64,000 bases of DNA from contig NC_088776.1 in the NCBI RefSeq assembly GCF_954871325.1, positions 52,408,569-52,472,568 on the forward strand. Direction: 5' to 3'. Position numbers and translations under genes: made by a program. Under the pieces are notes generated by a model. It saw only the letters and a program-made list of their open reading frames with translations. It was not told where the DNA came from and did not search any database. Numbering within the stretch: position 1 is the stretch's first letter; each line of letters begins with the position of its first letter. Source of the DNA: Gordionus sp. m RMFG-2023. Its lineage: Eukaryota > Nematomorpha > Gordioida > Chordodea > Parachordodidae. Shown here in pieces: positions 34,464 to 47,300 of the stretch.

Positions 34464-36314
34464 ATGAAAAACGAAGAAAATATGGTGCCATTCTATGATA
34501 GCGGCGAAGATGTTAAGGTTGACATATGTAACATCACTGATAACCAACCTAAACAACGCAGAAGGGGAAGAGGCTTAAAATATAAGAGGATTAAGACCTT
34601 TAGCAATTTGGATGAAGTAAAAATCAACTCATATGACGGATACTCGTGGACTGTTTTTTCGGTTGATCGCACTGACGAGGGAACCAAAAAATATTACCGT
34701 TGTTCTACCCAAAGAGGGTCCAAATGTCCCGCTCGTATTTTCTTGTTATTTCACTCCAGCAATTTCGAGATAACTTTATTTCAGGCCGAATTCGAACACA
34801 ATCACACAGTAATCGGCAAACAATCCGGATTAGCCGGCGATATGAAAAAATTAATAAGATCGTTATACGAAGAGGGTTACAAAACCGCTAGCCAATGTTT
34901 GAGAAAATTAGAAGATATGAATGTCAATAATCTACCTTTGCTTAAACAAGTGAATAGTTACGTGGCGACTCTTCGCAGGAAAAGTTCGAGTCCAATAAGA
35001 ATCAGCTTAGGTCGCTTCCGGGATTGGTGTATTAAAAAATCCACGATTCCTATCGATATCGACGAATGTTTTGTTGGTAATCACGAAATTATTGTCGAAC
35101 AGGACCCTCCCAAGTTGCGTGTGTTTGTTACCACAAAAAATCTACTCTCGAACTGTTGCCGATCCGATCACATTTGCATCGATTCAACTCATAAGCTCCT
35201 TTGGCAAGGTTATCCGGTTTTGATTACAGGAACTACCGATAAAAAGAGCGCATTTCATCCCTTCGGTCTAGCTATTTGCTTGAGCGAAACTGCTGAAGAT
35301 CACCAGTTTATCTTTGAGAGCCTGCGATTGAATTGCCTGAAAATTCATAACCATATTTACAAGCCGAAAATATTAATCGCCGATGCCTCGGACGCTATAA
35401 CGAAAGGTTTTGTATCCGCTTTTGACTCCATGGAAAAACGAGTGGTATGCTGGGCACACGTTAAGAAAAATATAGATTCACATCTGCGAGTCGTGGGAGA
35501 ATCGAAGCTCATGAATAATTTAAAAGATGACATTGAATTTCTTCAAACGTTGCAATCCCAAAAGATATTTGATAAAGGCGTCGAATTGTTTCGTCAAAAA
35601 TATGCTTCTCAGAACTCGATGGTCGTTGATAATTTTATCGAATATCTATCAAAAGAGTGGATCATCTCGAACAAAGGATGGTTTGAGGGTTATGTCGTAG
35701 GTTATCCGTCGACTAATAATAGCCTAGAAACCACAATCAAGGCTATCAAAGATCAATATACCTTTAGAGAGCGTCTCCCCCTTGAAGAGTTTTTAATTGT
35801 ACTTGAAAGAGATATTGTCAATAAAATGTCTCGAGAGCGCAACAGCCATATATCTTCTCCAACCTCTGAAGACTTCAAAATATTTTCCGTCGCCCCAGAC
35901 ATAAATATGGAGATGTGGACAACGACTTATCAGTGGCTCAAAAAAAATCGAGGGGTTATTCCACTGAATAATAAATGGAGTCAAAAAATTCATTACATAG
36001 AAAATAGCCTTACTGACCAGTTCAATTTGATAATCGTTTCCAGATATATGGAAAGGCAGGAAAACTTGGATTGGTCTAATTTTGAGAGTTTTAAAAAGGA
36101 TCAATTTTCCGTGTGGGAAGTTTGTTTCGACAAGGATAATTGGGGAAAAAGCAATTGTTCTTGCCCTCATTTTTGTAAAAAATACGTCTGCAAACATATA
36201 CTTGGCTTGGCCGTTAGGTATAAGTTGTGCGTAATACCCTCAGAAGCAAAGATATTATCTTTGACTCGAACTCCCAGAAGAAGCGGGGCTAAAAAGGTCA
36301 TACTCATTCAATAA
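34464..36314 (+). CDS. intact MULE transposase (FLYWCH-like, DDE, SWIM)
   Basis: An uninterrupted 616-residue Mutator-like transposase. Residues about 53-115 form a FLYWCH/WRKY-type zinc finger (C80, C88, H112, H114). The MULE catalytic core shows D240 (ICIDSTHK), D307 (ILIADASDA) and E422 (STNNSLETT), the expected DDE set, plus VVCWAHVKKNI. A SWIM zinc finger lies near the C-terminus (C565, C567, C576, H578; CSCPHFCKKYVCKHI). Basic patches (QRRRGRG, near residue 31) could direct nuclear import. Codon composition is clearly richer in G and C than the flanks. The ATG follows a plausible acceptor two bases upstream, suggesting an upstream non-coding exon. It is either a recently active transposon or a domesticated gene; the lack of visible terminal inverted repeats leaves both open. 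Confidence 0.93.
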   Translation: MKNEENMVPFYDSGEDVKVDICNITDNQPKQRRRGRGLKYKRIKTFSNLDEVKINSYDGYSWTVFSVDRTDEGTKKYYRCSTQRGSKCPARIFLLFHSSNFEITLFQAEFEHNHTVIGKQSGLAGDMKKLIRSLYEEGYKTASQCLRKLEDMNVNNLPLLKQVNSYVATLRRKSSSPIRISLGRFRDWCIKKSTIPIDIDECFVGNHEIIVEQDPPKLRVFVTTKNLLSNCCRSDHICIDSTHKLLWQGYPVLITGTTDKKSAFHPFGLAICLSETAEDHQFIFESLRLNCLKIHNHIYKPKILIADASDAITKGFVSAFDSMEKRVVCWAHVKKNIDSHLRVVGESKLMNNLKDDIEFLQTLQSQKIFDKGVELFRQKYASQNSMVVDNFIEYLSKEWIISNKGWFEGYVVGYPSTNNSLETTIKAIKDQYTFRERLPLEEFLIVLERDIVNKMSRERNSHISSPTSEDFKIFSVAPDINMEMWTTTYQWLKKNRGVIPLNNKWSQKIHYIENSLTDQFNLIIVSRYMERQENLDWSNFESFKKDQFSVWEVCFDKDNWGKSNCSCPHFCKKYVCKHILGLAVRYKLCVIPSEAKILSLTRTPRRSGAKKVILIQ

Positions 36315-36484
36315 TTATTGTAATTATATAATATGTATTAATATATGTTTTTGTTAGTATAATAAAAACTAAAATATTAACATATGTTCGTATAGTTTAT
36401 TTTATTTCTCTATTATACGATATTTAATTTTAAAAAGGTGCCCTTTTGATCAAAATTAAAATAACAAAATTTATAAGATCATGT

Positions 36485-36605
36485 AGTAACCTTTCTGCCA
36501 TCTATGAGAAAAATTTCCAAGCTTCCATATTATTATAATTAAATCATAATGTGCCCGTTTTTGAAAATCGACTTAAAACAGCACTAAGATCAATGATTTG
36601 TAACA
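36485..36605. repeat. MITE fragment, TTGAG-GCCG family
   Basis: Contains TGCCATCTATGAGAAAAAT and GCCCGTTTTTGAAAATCGAC, matching internal and end segments of the family at 37262-37707. Diverged. Confidence 0.5.
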
Positions 36606-37261
36606 AAACCTTTTTCCCATGAATCTTGAACTGTTGAGTAGTATGCGGGTGCATAGCAACACTTTATCAATGACATTAATAAGAGCCTAGACTTGATAAT
36701 TCATTTAATAAAAAATTGAAGTCATTGAATGTAGTAGACGCAATTGAAAGTCATTTTGTCTAAATGCCTTTCATTAGCGGACTCCAGTGGATGTAATAAT
36801 CGTTCGTTTTGCACCTAGTGTTCCGATTTTACATCAATTCGGATTATTCGATTCTTTCGTATGAATATTAATTTTAACGAATAACCGTTAAAACCTTTAA
36901 TCCTATTTATTACCATTATATTAAAAAAATATATGATTGCTATAATAATGCTAAGAATTTTGAAATACTACTAGAATGCTTTAACGAAAATATTTAATTA
37001 TTTAAAAAATAAAAAAAAAACACATTTTAGTTTTACAGAAAATTGTATACAGAAGTTAATTATAAAAATAAGTTCCACTCCGTCCAATTTATAATATAAA
37101 GTATTTCCACATATTATGAAAGCTAGTATTTTGTCACTAAAAAAAATAAATAAGCAACAATAATAATAATTAAAGAAACATATGCTTACAATTTAAGCTT
37201 TGTAATTTAAATAGTTAAGCTAGGCCATGACCTCATAAAAAAGATTGAAAGCAAGGGCGAA

Positions 37262-37707
37262 AATTAATGTTGTGGCTCGATTTGAGCCAATTTTTAAAAA
37301 CGACTAACTTAATATTTTATGCAGAAAAATATTCCGCAAGTCTGAAAATGTAGTTCATAGATGGCACAAAGGTCTGGACATCTACCAGCGAAATCTTGAA
37401 GCTAGTGTTGTTAAATGGCTCGATTTGAACCAATTTTTGAAAACGGCTCACTCAATATTTTAGCCATGGCATAAGCCTCGAGATTTCGCTAATAGATGCG
37501 CAAACTCTTGTTCCATCTATGAGCAAAATCTACATTATCGCGTAAAATTTTTCTGGATAAAATATTGAGTTAGCCATTTTTTTTAAAAAAATCGGCTTAA
37601 AACGAGCTGTTTAATAACAATACTCAATTAGAGAATATTTTTCTGGCCAAAATATAAAGTTAGCCGTTTTTTAAAATCTGCTCAAAACAAGCCGTTTTAC
37701 AACACTA
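37262..37707. mobile_element. nested palindromic MITE copies
   Basis: At least two overlapping copies. One runs from TAGTGTTGTTAAATGGCTCG (from 37403) to an end that reads inward TAGTGTTGTAAAACGGCTTG (ending 37707). The internal blocks GGCTCGATTTGAACC, AACGGCTCACTCAATATTTT, GAGATTTCGCTAATAGATG and CCATCTATGAGCAAAATC recur in the other family members. An extra inverted-repeat end at about 37262-37320 and another at 37560-37625 show insertion into or rearrangement of an older copy. No matching target duplication was found. Confidence 0.75.
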
Positions 37708-38906
37708 GCAAAAATAATGTATTAAACGTAAACACAATAAAATATAAACCATATTAGAGTAAACACTAGTAGTCAGAAAACAAAGCACGCTGAAAAATAT
37801 TAGTAAGAAATAGCTGAGTATAAAAATAAAAAAAAATTATTTAGGCTGGGCCCTACATATATTGAGAAAAACCTCAAAATTTATAAATTTTCGCAAATTA
37901 ATGAAATTATGAAACATATCCGAAATCCCATCAATTTTTTTAAAAAGAAAAAAAAATACACAACCAAAAAGCCAAATAAAGTTAAAAAAACGAGAATAAA
38001 ATACCAAAAAACAATGCTATCAAATACTTTAATATTAATTACTAGTTTCATAAAAATTACACAAATTTATAAATTTCAAGCAATATTTTATTAAAATAGA
38101 TGATATTTTTTTTCTTCACAATTAATCAATTTATTTATTTATATTCTTGATATTTAGGATACAGACTTAAAAAAAATTTTATATTTAAAAAAAAGGAATT
38201 ATTTTATAAATTTTTAAAAAAAAAATTAAAATTTTTAAGAATGAACCGCCAAAAAAAAGTTAACTTACGTTTGTTTGAACAAAAAATTTAATATTCGAAT
38301 ATTTTTTTCTACTATTCGAATAATTACTCTAATTAAAATAAAATTGTTCGATTGCGAACAATATCAATTGAATAATATAAATAATTATCTGATTATTAAA
38401 ATAGCAAGGATTTCGCCCTAACCCGGCCTTTCGCTGGGAGATGAGGGGCGAGAGGGAGGGAGGCTCTTGGCAGCATTGCTAATGGGGATGAAGACGGGAA
38501 CAAGGAGGAAAAAAAAGCAAGTAGGATGCTAATAATCTAGAATATATACACAGCTGTTTTATGATTCGGTGATTATGGATTTCATTGGCGTAAGCTTACT
38601 AATAGGTATTACAATAAGAAAAACCTATGTAATGTTTAGTAAATATTGTAATATTTACAATTATGCTACCTGGAAAAAGCATAATAGGAGAGATGTGGCA
38701 TAAATGCCATCTGGCCACCAGCTTCAGCATTATCTATTGGACCAATTTCTCCAAAAATTGATCAAAATATGTATATTTATGTTACGTGCATTAACTAACT
38801 TCATTTATTAAATAGAAAAATCCAATAATAAAATATTTTAAATAAACTGTTTTTAGCACCTCATTCTAGAAAAATCACGTATTACATTTTTTTGTTTGGT
38901 TAAAAA
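37708..38906. other. intergenic, simple AT-rich sequence
   Basis: No gene recognised. A GC-richer blip at 38410-38520 (CCCTAACCCGGCC, GAGGGAGGGAGG) and TTCGAA-rich sequence at 38265-38345 resembling the ends of the element at 40171 are the only features. Confidence 0.4.
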
Positions 38907-39288
38907 CAGTGGCGTAGCTACGGGGGTGGTTTTCGGGTTTGGACCCCTCCCAGAGCAAAATTTTTTTGAGATTATACGTTCAAGAGACTTAAAAGTGATT
39001 TTATATGAATTATATTTTTCTGGTTTTGATGTTTGTGGAAGGATATTATATTACTATTGAAATTATTCTGGATAGTATTATTATAAAGTCAATCTACTAA
39101 ATTATAATAACATATTATTGATGCATTTAAAAAATATATTTATTATATATTATCGAAGATATGGTTATGATTTGTAAGATAAACCCGGCCGAAGGCCGAG
39201 GCAAAAGGGCAGGGGGTCTGGGAGGCGAAGCCCTTCAGCTTTTATATGTATGGACCCCCTCTAAGGAAAATTCCTAGCTACGCCACTG
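38907..39288. mobile_element. 382-bp hAT MITE with perfect TSD
   Basis: The ends are CAGTGGCGTAGCTACGGG and, read inward from the right, CAGTGGCGTAGCTAGGAA. The flanks GTTAAAAA (38899-38906 and 39289-39296) are identical. Subterminal GC-rich blocks (GGACCCCTCCC and GGACCCCCTCT) extend the symmetry. It has the same end family as 2876-4559 and 10187-12160, and no coding capacity. Confidence 0.94.
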
Positions 39289-40170
39289 GTTAAAAAATTA
39301 CTAAATTAAATTACTGATTTTTGTATAAATATTATCTTTAGGTATTTAGCATTATTCACAAATAAATTAGAGCTTACAAATTTTATTTATACAAAAGGTA
39401 TTTGATGATAATAGACAGGTGAGTATTGTCTACATTGGCCAAATTAATACATTCACACATTCATATTGATAAGTTTATGTAAAGCAACATTTGGTGAAAA
39501 TGCAAATAATTAAAAAATTTAATGTACAATTGATGATATAATCATTAACAAAAATATTGGTATATCTATTAAATTTAATATTCCTAGACTAGAACATCTT
39601 TAAGAAGAGTAATGCAAAAATACAAAGAGAATTTGTAATATCCCCCCCCCCTCAATATGGAATGGAACAGTCAAAAGATATTAAAATAGCTATTATTTGA
39701 TACCTATATCGATATTTTGTTGATAGTCACCAAACCTCAGGAGAAAATTTTAAAAGATTGTATAATACAAGCTAGCAAATCATTCATGGGGTTTAGTATA
39801 AAATCTTAAAACTTATAAATATTTTAAAGCATTTTTTTAATGATATTAATTTAATAAAAATTATCAGGGTTGTGCATTTGACCGGTAATAAATATTAACA
39901 TAGGTCATACAATATATGTATTAACTGGCCAGAAAAACTACTTTCACATAACCTCATCTAAAAACCGATTCCTAAATAGAGATTTGATTTTAATATTTTA
40001 TTTTAATGATTAAGAATTAGGATACACGTTGATATTAAATTTGTTTAGTTAAAACCAACTCTCAATCCCAATTTTTTGGGAAAAGGCGAAATCATGGCCA
40101 GTCATACTCACACCACATCTCCCCTAAACAATATGTAAACGCAAGGCTGTTATCAAACTAGTATGTGAAG
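39289..40170. other. intergenic, nothing recognised
   Basis: AT-rich with a poly-C run near 39643. No gene, repeat end or RNA was seen. Confidence 0.4.
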
Positions 40171-41119
40171 TAGGCCTATTCAAAAACGAATTCGAATCGA
40201 ATAGTTTTACGAATAATAAAATCTACTATTTGTATTCGATTCGAATTATTTGAATAATTGAAACTAATTTTTTTAAATAAAATATATCATACTCAAATAT
40301 ATTGACAAATTTTTTATTGCAAATTTGATTTTAAACAGAAATATTATTATAATAATTAATAAAAAATATGTAATCAAGTTATAAACAAAATTAAAATGTA
40401 TATTATTAATTTAATTCATAATTTTAGGCCAATTTTTAAGGCAAAGAGTTTTTCTTATATTTTTTTCCTTATATGACATGCGATTTTTTGACAACAAATT
40501 AGTTCCAACTAAGTCGTTCACAAGCAGTTGATGTTCCTTGTATAGATAGATATTCCCTAGGTGTGAATGAAACCTATTATAATGATTAATAAGAGGGGAT
40601 GTTGTTTTGCCTTTACATTTTATAATGCTCTTGAAATAATTGAAAAAGCCTTTTCACCGTCTTTATTTATTTGATATTTTCATATATAATCGCTCTTATT
40701 GTAGGAAAATTTTGTCAATTTCAATATCAAACATAACTATTTCATCAAGCATTCTCTTCTAACATAATTAGGCTACTAACAATAAATTATTGCAGAAATT
40801 TGTTATATTTTTATATATATTTGGTTTGCGTAATTCTTTAATATAATTTATTATGAGATTCAAAAAATAAACTTTTCACGAGATTCGAAAAATACAGCAA
40901 ATAAAAATTTAAATATTGTTTTAATTTTCACTTTAAAGATTTTATTTGTGCTAGACTTTTTATAAACACATTACCAGTCAGATTAATGTTATATTTATTA
41001 AAAGCAATTTATAAGATATTCCGAATTATTCCTTTTATTCGAATCGAATAAATAATTATTCGTATTCGGATAAAACAAATAATTTATTATTCAATTCGAA
41101 TTTTTTTTGAATAGGCCTA
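40171..41119 (-). mobile_element. deleted hAT with TTCGAAT-rich ends
   Basis: The ends are TAGGCCTATTCAAAAACG and, read inward from the right, TAGGCCTATTCAAAAAAAA. The flanks ATGTGAAG (40163-40170) and ATGTGTAG (41120-41127) match at 7 of 8. Both subterminal regions are dense in ATTCGAATCGAAT-type palindromes, probably transposase-binding sites. The minus strand at about 40570-40470 keeps a relic of the dimerisation motif (REYLSIQGTSTACERLS). The catalytic part is deleted. Confidence 0.88.
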
Positions 41120-41632
41120 ATGTGTAGGAATATTTAAGGCAGGTAAAAACGTCAAAGGAGATATTTCTCTAGAATAATAATAAGTGGAAAATAATTATTT
41201 TGTCATATACATCAATTATAATAGAAAATTATAATAGAAGAGTAAAGAGCAACCACTATCTAATATAAGCATTTATAAAAATAAAGTAACAAAGTGGTAA
41301 TTTTATATGTAATAACCAGAGACCTACTTCACGTCCTAAGCCTGTAAAAATTTTTTTAAAATACCAGAGCTGGGCAGAGATTTTTATTTCTATAAGCCCG
41401 GACCGGTGTAGTATTTAAACTTATTACCATCTAAAATCACTACGGCATTGAATTGTAAACTCAAATTAGTGGTGATAATTTATGACCTAAGCTCAAATTT
41501 TACGAATAAATTTAAAATATAATTTATAAAACGCCATTTTTTATAATTTTTTTAATCGACAATATTTCATTTATAGATTTGTATTCATAATCATTAATTG
41601 ATACATTAAAATTCATTTATAGATTAGCAACT

Positions 41633-41731
41633 TAGAGATCTGCAAATCACTGCCCGTTCGGGCCGAGTCAAGTCTATTTTAAAAAAATTCGGTTCGGACT
41701 GAGTCGGGTCTTATATTTTTGTAGATCACTA
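41633..41731. mobile_element. short relative of the GC-rich MITE
   Basis: A 99-bp inverted repeat beginning TAGAGATCTGCAAATCAC and ending with a sequence that reads inward TAGTGATCTACAAAAAT. It contains GGGCCGAGTCAAG and GGACTGAGTCGGG, complementary GC blocks. Ends match the 23575 element, but no target duplication is visible. Confidence 0.6.
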
Positions 41732-41739
41732 AGGTAAAT

Positions 41740-44385
41740 TACAAAATTTTATAAATTTCCCAATCAATCAATATCGTTTTTTATGTTAAATTGTGAAGTC
41801 ATTCATTTTTGATGATGAATATTTTTTATGATTATTTTGCGCAATCATTCTTTTAATATATTTATTATTATTAGAAAAGATTTATAAAAAAATTGTTATC
41901 TTTAGATTAATTATATTAATAATCAATTTATATTTATTTTATAGTAGATATAAAAAGAGAAAAAAAACAAAATAAAATTATTATAATTGTCTTCCTTCCA
42001 ATTTTTAGGATATTATTTTATTCAGAAATTATTGTCGATTGCCAATTTTTAGAATAAGGAAAAAACAAAATAAAGGAGAAAAAAAGGAAAAAGTAAAAGA
42101 AAAATAAAAATAAAAAGTGATTAAAGATATAAACATTTAAATATATTTATATAAAGTAAGTCAGAACAAAAAAAAACCCTCCAATTATAGTAATTTTTAT
42201 AAATCAATATGATACATTTAATTTATTTATAGATTAGAACATTTAAATTCATAGTTATAAATTTATAGATTTAAATTTATTTATAGATTAGAACATTTAA
42301 AAGTATAATTATAAATTAATATATCATAAAATTTTCTGAATCAAAATGGTACAATTAAATTCATAATTATAAATTGATACCAAGAATTACTAAAATCCTT
42401 AGTAACAGAAAAATATCTTCTACTATTTAAAAATAATCCAGGCCAAAAAAAAGTAATATTTGATGTAAAGCTAACCATTTTATGGGTAATGAAGATATGA
42501 CTTATAGGAAAGAAAATAGATGTGAAAATAACATTGGAAATTACATTTTTTTTTACTAATCATTACCTCTTCTTTTGGACATATGCCAGGCGGAACTTAA
42601 AATTTTTTTTAAAAATATAGGTAGAGAAATATGAGCCTTTACATCGGAATCCAGAATATTATTTTTAAAAATAAAATATACACCATATTAAAATATAAAT
42701 ATTCATGTTTTTTGGGAACTTGTAGTCCAATCTCCGTTTTTATAGAATGAGTTTTTATAATATTATATTATAATTGATTGGAATATGTCTATTATAAATA
42801 AAATTTTTTAAAAATAATGCTATTTATTTATTTGCTTTATAATGGAAGAAGTTAAAATAATTTTAACCCCAAGAAGAAAATTTCTACAAATAATAAGTTT
42901 CCAAATAATGAGTTTCCTAATAAAAATTATGCAGAATATCAAGAATTGTAAAATAAATAAATTCACTGAAAAAAATATTTAACATTTTTATAATAATTCA
43001 AATATATTTAAAATTAAAGCTGTAAAATCTATTATGTATAAATATATTTTTTATAAAAATTTTTAAACTACGGTATTGATTCTTATACTCTATAATAGCA
43101 AAATATCACTACGGTATTGAAAGCACAATGGGTATTTATTTCACAATTCTACACTGGGCCGAATATTTTAAATTGGGATTATTATACATTATATATAAAA
43201 TAAATGGATGAAGTATAATAATGAAATAAAATATATTTAAAAATTGTATAATTGAATAATATATCCCATTCATTCACTTCTCATATTTCCTATATCATTT
43301 TTATCAAAAAATATTTATGCATTCGGTCTAGGCCAAAAATGTTATTTTTTAAAAAAACTTGGGCTTGACGAAATTATCCGGGTCTGGACGGAATATTTTT
43401 TAAAAAATCAGGACAGATCAAAATAAATCTTCCTTTTACAAATCCAAGCCAGACCGGGCCATAAAATTTATACCTCTGTAGGTTTCTGATAATAATAGTA
43501 ACTCTTATATCTATTATTTTCATTTATCATAAGAATAAATAATAATAATAGAAAAAATTTGTCAAGAAGATTTTATTTACAATATAGAAACAGAATATTT
43601 ACCATTTAACTTTTTAGTGTATGTAAAAGGCACATAAGTCTAGATATACTCCATTTGTGAGGGAAAGTGGTTTGGTTAGTCTTATCGATATTTTGGATAG
43701 TTTTAAACCCTCTCTTTAAAGATCTTTGGGCCTATTGCATTTAAGAAAGAATAATTTTAATTTCTTACCTAAACAAAACTGTCGTAAATGATACATTTAT
43801 AATATAATGTCAATCATATTTGTTTATCTATGTGTTTGTATATAGTTAAAAAATGTCAGTCATTTTTTAATATTAGAAATTAATACATATTGTATTTTGG
43901 TAAAAAAAGATCACTTTTTAATTTTGATAACTTTTTTAATATTGAAAAAACCTTTTGAATTATGATAACATTTTTCGCTTTTGATTTTTGACCTTTTGTA
44001 GTTTGATGAATATATTTTACTTAATAAAGATGATGAATATATTTTACTCAATAAAGATATAAGTCCGAATTTCAGTTCCGTGTTTATTTTATTTTATAAT
44101 TCTGAATTTAGCTTTTTAATTCAGTAGTTTTTCCTTCTGAGTTTATTCTTATATTAGAATTTAGTTTCACATTTTTTTCATAACGTTAAGTTTGTTTTTT
44201 GACAGTTGTTAACCGCGACTACCAGGATAGTTTCGATTCCAGGGTTATTCGGTATTTTAAGGTAAAAAATATTTTATTTTATATTTTGTATCACTACTCA
44301 GAACACAACGCAATCACCTTTTTGTGTAAATTTTAGAAATTTAACACGGCCGTTTTAAAGTAATATAAATTTTTCATATAATGAG
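41740..44385. other. intergenic with one GC-block repeat fragment
   Basis: 43326-43485 contains GC blocks of the MITE family (GGTCTAGGCC, GGGTCTGGACGG, CCAGACCGGGCC). Otherwise it is AT-rich without genes. A duplicated GATGAATATATTTTAC lies at about 44006-44050. The 5' end of the retroelement fossil is expected somewhere in 43.6-44.4 kb, but no long terminal repeat could be matched by eye. Confidence 0.4.
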
Positions 44386-47300
44386 ATGGGCTTTATATTT
44401 AATTTTGATAGTGAGACTAGCTTCTTTAATAAAATTTCGGAGTATCCGAGTATTAATTATCAAGATTTGTATCAAATAGTTGATAAATTTGATGTGAATA
44501 ATTTATTAGTGACAGTTTTATTGTTGGTCATACTGTATGTTATATATATTGTAATAAAATTTTTGTTTGGAAAATGTACGCTGGTTGCGACCAAAGTATA
44601 TGATAATTGGAAAATAGACACTCCGGTGTCGGCAGATTGTTGGAAAAAGATTTCGGTTTTGGAAAGTAGTTTAAATGGAATTTTAAATGAAATCAAGAAC
44701 GGCAGACTTGAAAAGGTGGAAACGATGAAAGATAATAACGATGATCGTTCGGAATTAGTGGAGAAGTCAGTAGTTGACCTCCAGGTATTAAAAGATATAA
44801 AAGAATCTATTAAAGATATTTATAGTGAGTTATCTAAATTGATTAATATGAGTAATCAAGGGGACAAGAAACAACTCGGTGATAGAATTATTTCGAATGG
44901 AAAGAGTTTTCCAGATTGTTGCTGACATAACTTGTAATCGGTGCGGATACAAAGGACATTATTCTAAAACCTGTGTTGTTAAGGAACAGAATTTTAGAAT
45001 GGGTTTTCCACTGCAAAGGTCTAGTGGAGAAAATTCCAACGTAAGGAAGATTTCAGGCCTAGATGTAAATAAAGTTGAGTCGTTGCGATCGAATTATGGC
45101 AAATCCCGTTTGTGTTTTAAATGTAACAAACCGGGACATGTAGCCATAAACTGTATCAAAAATTGACTATATGATTGCAAATGTAATCATATAGTAGGTA
45201 GGAGATCGGGATGGAAAAATGATAATAAAGTAAATAACCATGCTGAAATGAGATATAATTCTCGTAAAAGCAGTGGTTATAACCGCAATTTTTTTATTCA
45301 TGATGATAAAAATAATAAAGTTTCTAATGATTTTAAATGGGAAAAATATCCTAGGGGTATTGTCAAATATTCCGATGAAAGGAATATTAATACTTTTAGA
45401 TGGGAAAAATAACCCAGTTACATTGCAAGAAAAAATATGAATATTGTTAAGGAACCACTAAATTCAGAGTTGAATTCATGGCAAGAAAAAATATGAATAT
45501 TGTTAAGGAACCACTAAATTCCGAGTTGAATTTATGTTCAAATGAGAATTCTCATGAAACTGATGTTTCAAATGAGATTAATATTGATCAGTTAATTAAA
45601 ACATATGATATTTTAATGACTGAGAGATTAGTCGAACCTTGTCCTTGTCCAATAGTTACGGTAAGAGTTGATTCGAGGGACATAGACATGTTGTTCGACA
45701 CAGGGGCTAGCATTTCTATAATGTCTTGAAGAAATTATTTTAAGTATTGGCCTAAAGGTAAACTTGAAAAAGAATCTATGTGTGTCAGACAATTTGATGG
45801 GTCTGAAATAATAGTTTTGGGAAAAACTAAGTTGGGAGTAAGTCTCCATGATACTACATTTTTTCTAGATTTATGGGTAGTAAAGAAAGATGTGGAAACC
45901 ATCATGGGGTGGGATTGGATTGTTCAGTTAGGTCCTTTTAATAATTATTGGAATATTTTTGCAATACATAATGGTTCAGCCCGAGACGAGACTAAACCTA
46001 AAAATATTGCTTGGGAAAAAATTCATGAAATGGAAGGGACAGATTTCACCGTAAAACCAGATAATTCAACCCTTAGTTCCGATAAATATGTAAATTCCAC
46101 GGAACTTATGATTAAAAACAATGCTAGCATTAATAAAGACCCAATGGTTGCTATTGGTATTCATGATTTACATAAAATGCGTGAAAATATTTCTCTTTTA
46201 ATTAAAAGGTATGAAGTAATTTTTGAAGACAAGTTAGGATATCTTAATGACTATCAGGTGGATATAAAATTAAGGGAGGGATTTGCACCTATTTTCCTAG
46301 CGTGTCGTCGAGTTCCTTTTGAATGGGAAAAGGAAATTGGCGAAGAATTGGATCAATGGGTTAAAGATGGTATTATTGATTCCAGTGGAATATAGTGTAT
46401 GGGCAACCCCGTTGGTACCGGTTAAGAAATCAAATGGTAAATTGAGACTCTGTGCTGATTTCAGAGTAATTGTTAATCGATGGGTAGCAGAAGTTAAATA
46501 TCCTTTGCCTCGAATTGAGGAAATTTTGGCCCAGTTGAAGGGAGCGAAATATTTTTCAAAGGTTGATTTTTCATCAGCCTATTTACAATTACCTTTGAGG
46601 GAGGAGATTCGTAAATTATTGACGATCACGACTACCAAAGGGTTGTTCGCTTTTTGTAGATTACCATTTGGGTTGAGTGTGTCAGCGCCTATTTTTCAGC
46701 GCACCATGGCGTCGTCCGTTTTCCAAGGACTAGAGGGTGTATTTTATTACATGGATGATGTGCTAATTACAGGGATGACGCCTGAGCAGCATAACCATCG
46801 TTTGGAGGAAGTTTTTAAAAGAATTCATGGTAAAGGCTTGAGAGCCAGTAAAGAAGCCAGTAAAGGAAAAAGCATTTTGGGCGTAATGGAGGTCGAATAT
46901 TTAGGCCATCAAATAAATGGGATTGAGGTGAAGCCATAGCAAAAAAATTTGAAAAATATATTAAATTTGAAACAGCCCAATAACAAGGCGGAAGTGCAGT
47001 CCTTTTTGGGTATGGTAAATTACTATCATCGTTTTATAGAGGATTTTGCGAAGGTAGCTGCCCCGTTATATGAATTATTAAAGAAAGGTGTTCATTTCGA
47101 TTGGAAGGTGGAACAACAAGAAGCATTTGAAATTTTAAAAGGAAAAATTGGGGAAGAGCCAATTTTAGTCTGTTTCAACAATGATTTAGAAATTATTTTA
47201 GCTGTTGATGCCTCCAACAAAGGTGTTGGAGGAGCCTTATTACATGTAATTGATGGTGTGGAAAGACCCATCCTTTTTTTCCCGAGTTTTTAGGGATGTC

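Noticed and set aside
35793-36197. 134-codon minus-strand frame
   Set aside because: It lies entirely opposite the well-supported MULE transposase and has no recognisable motif.
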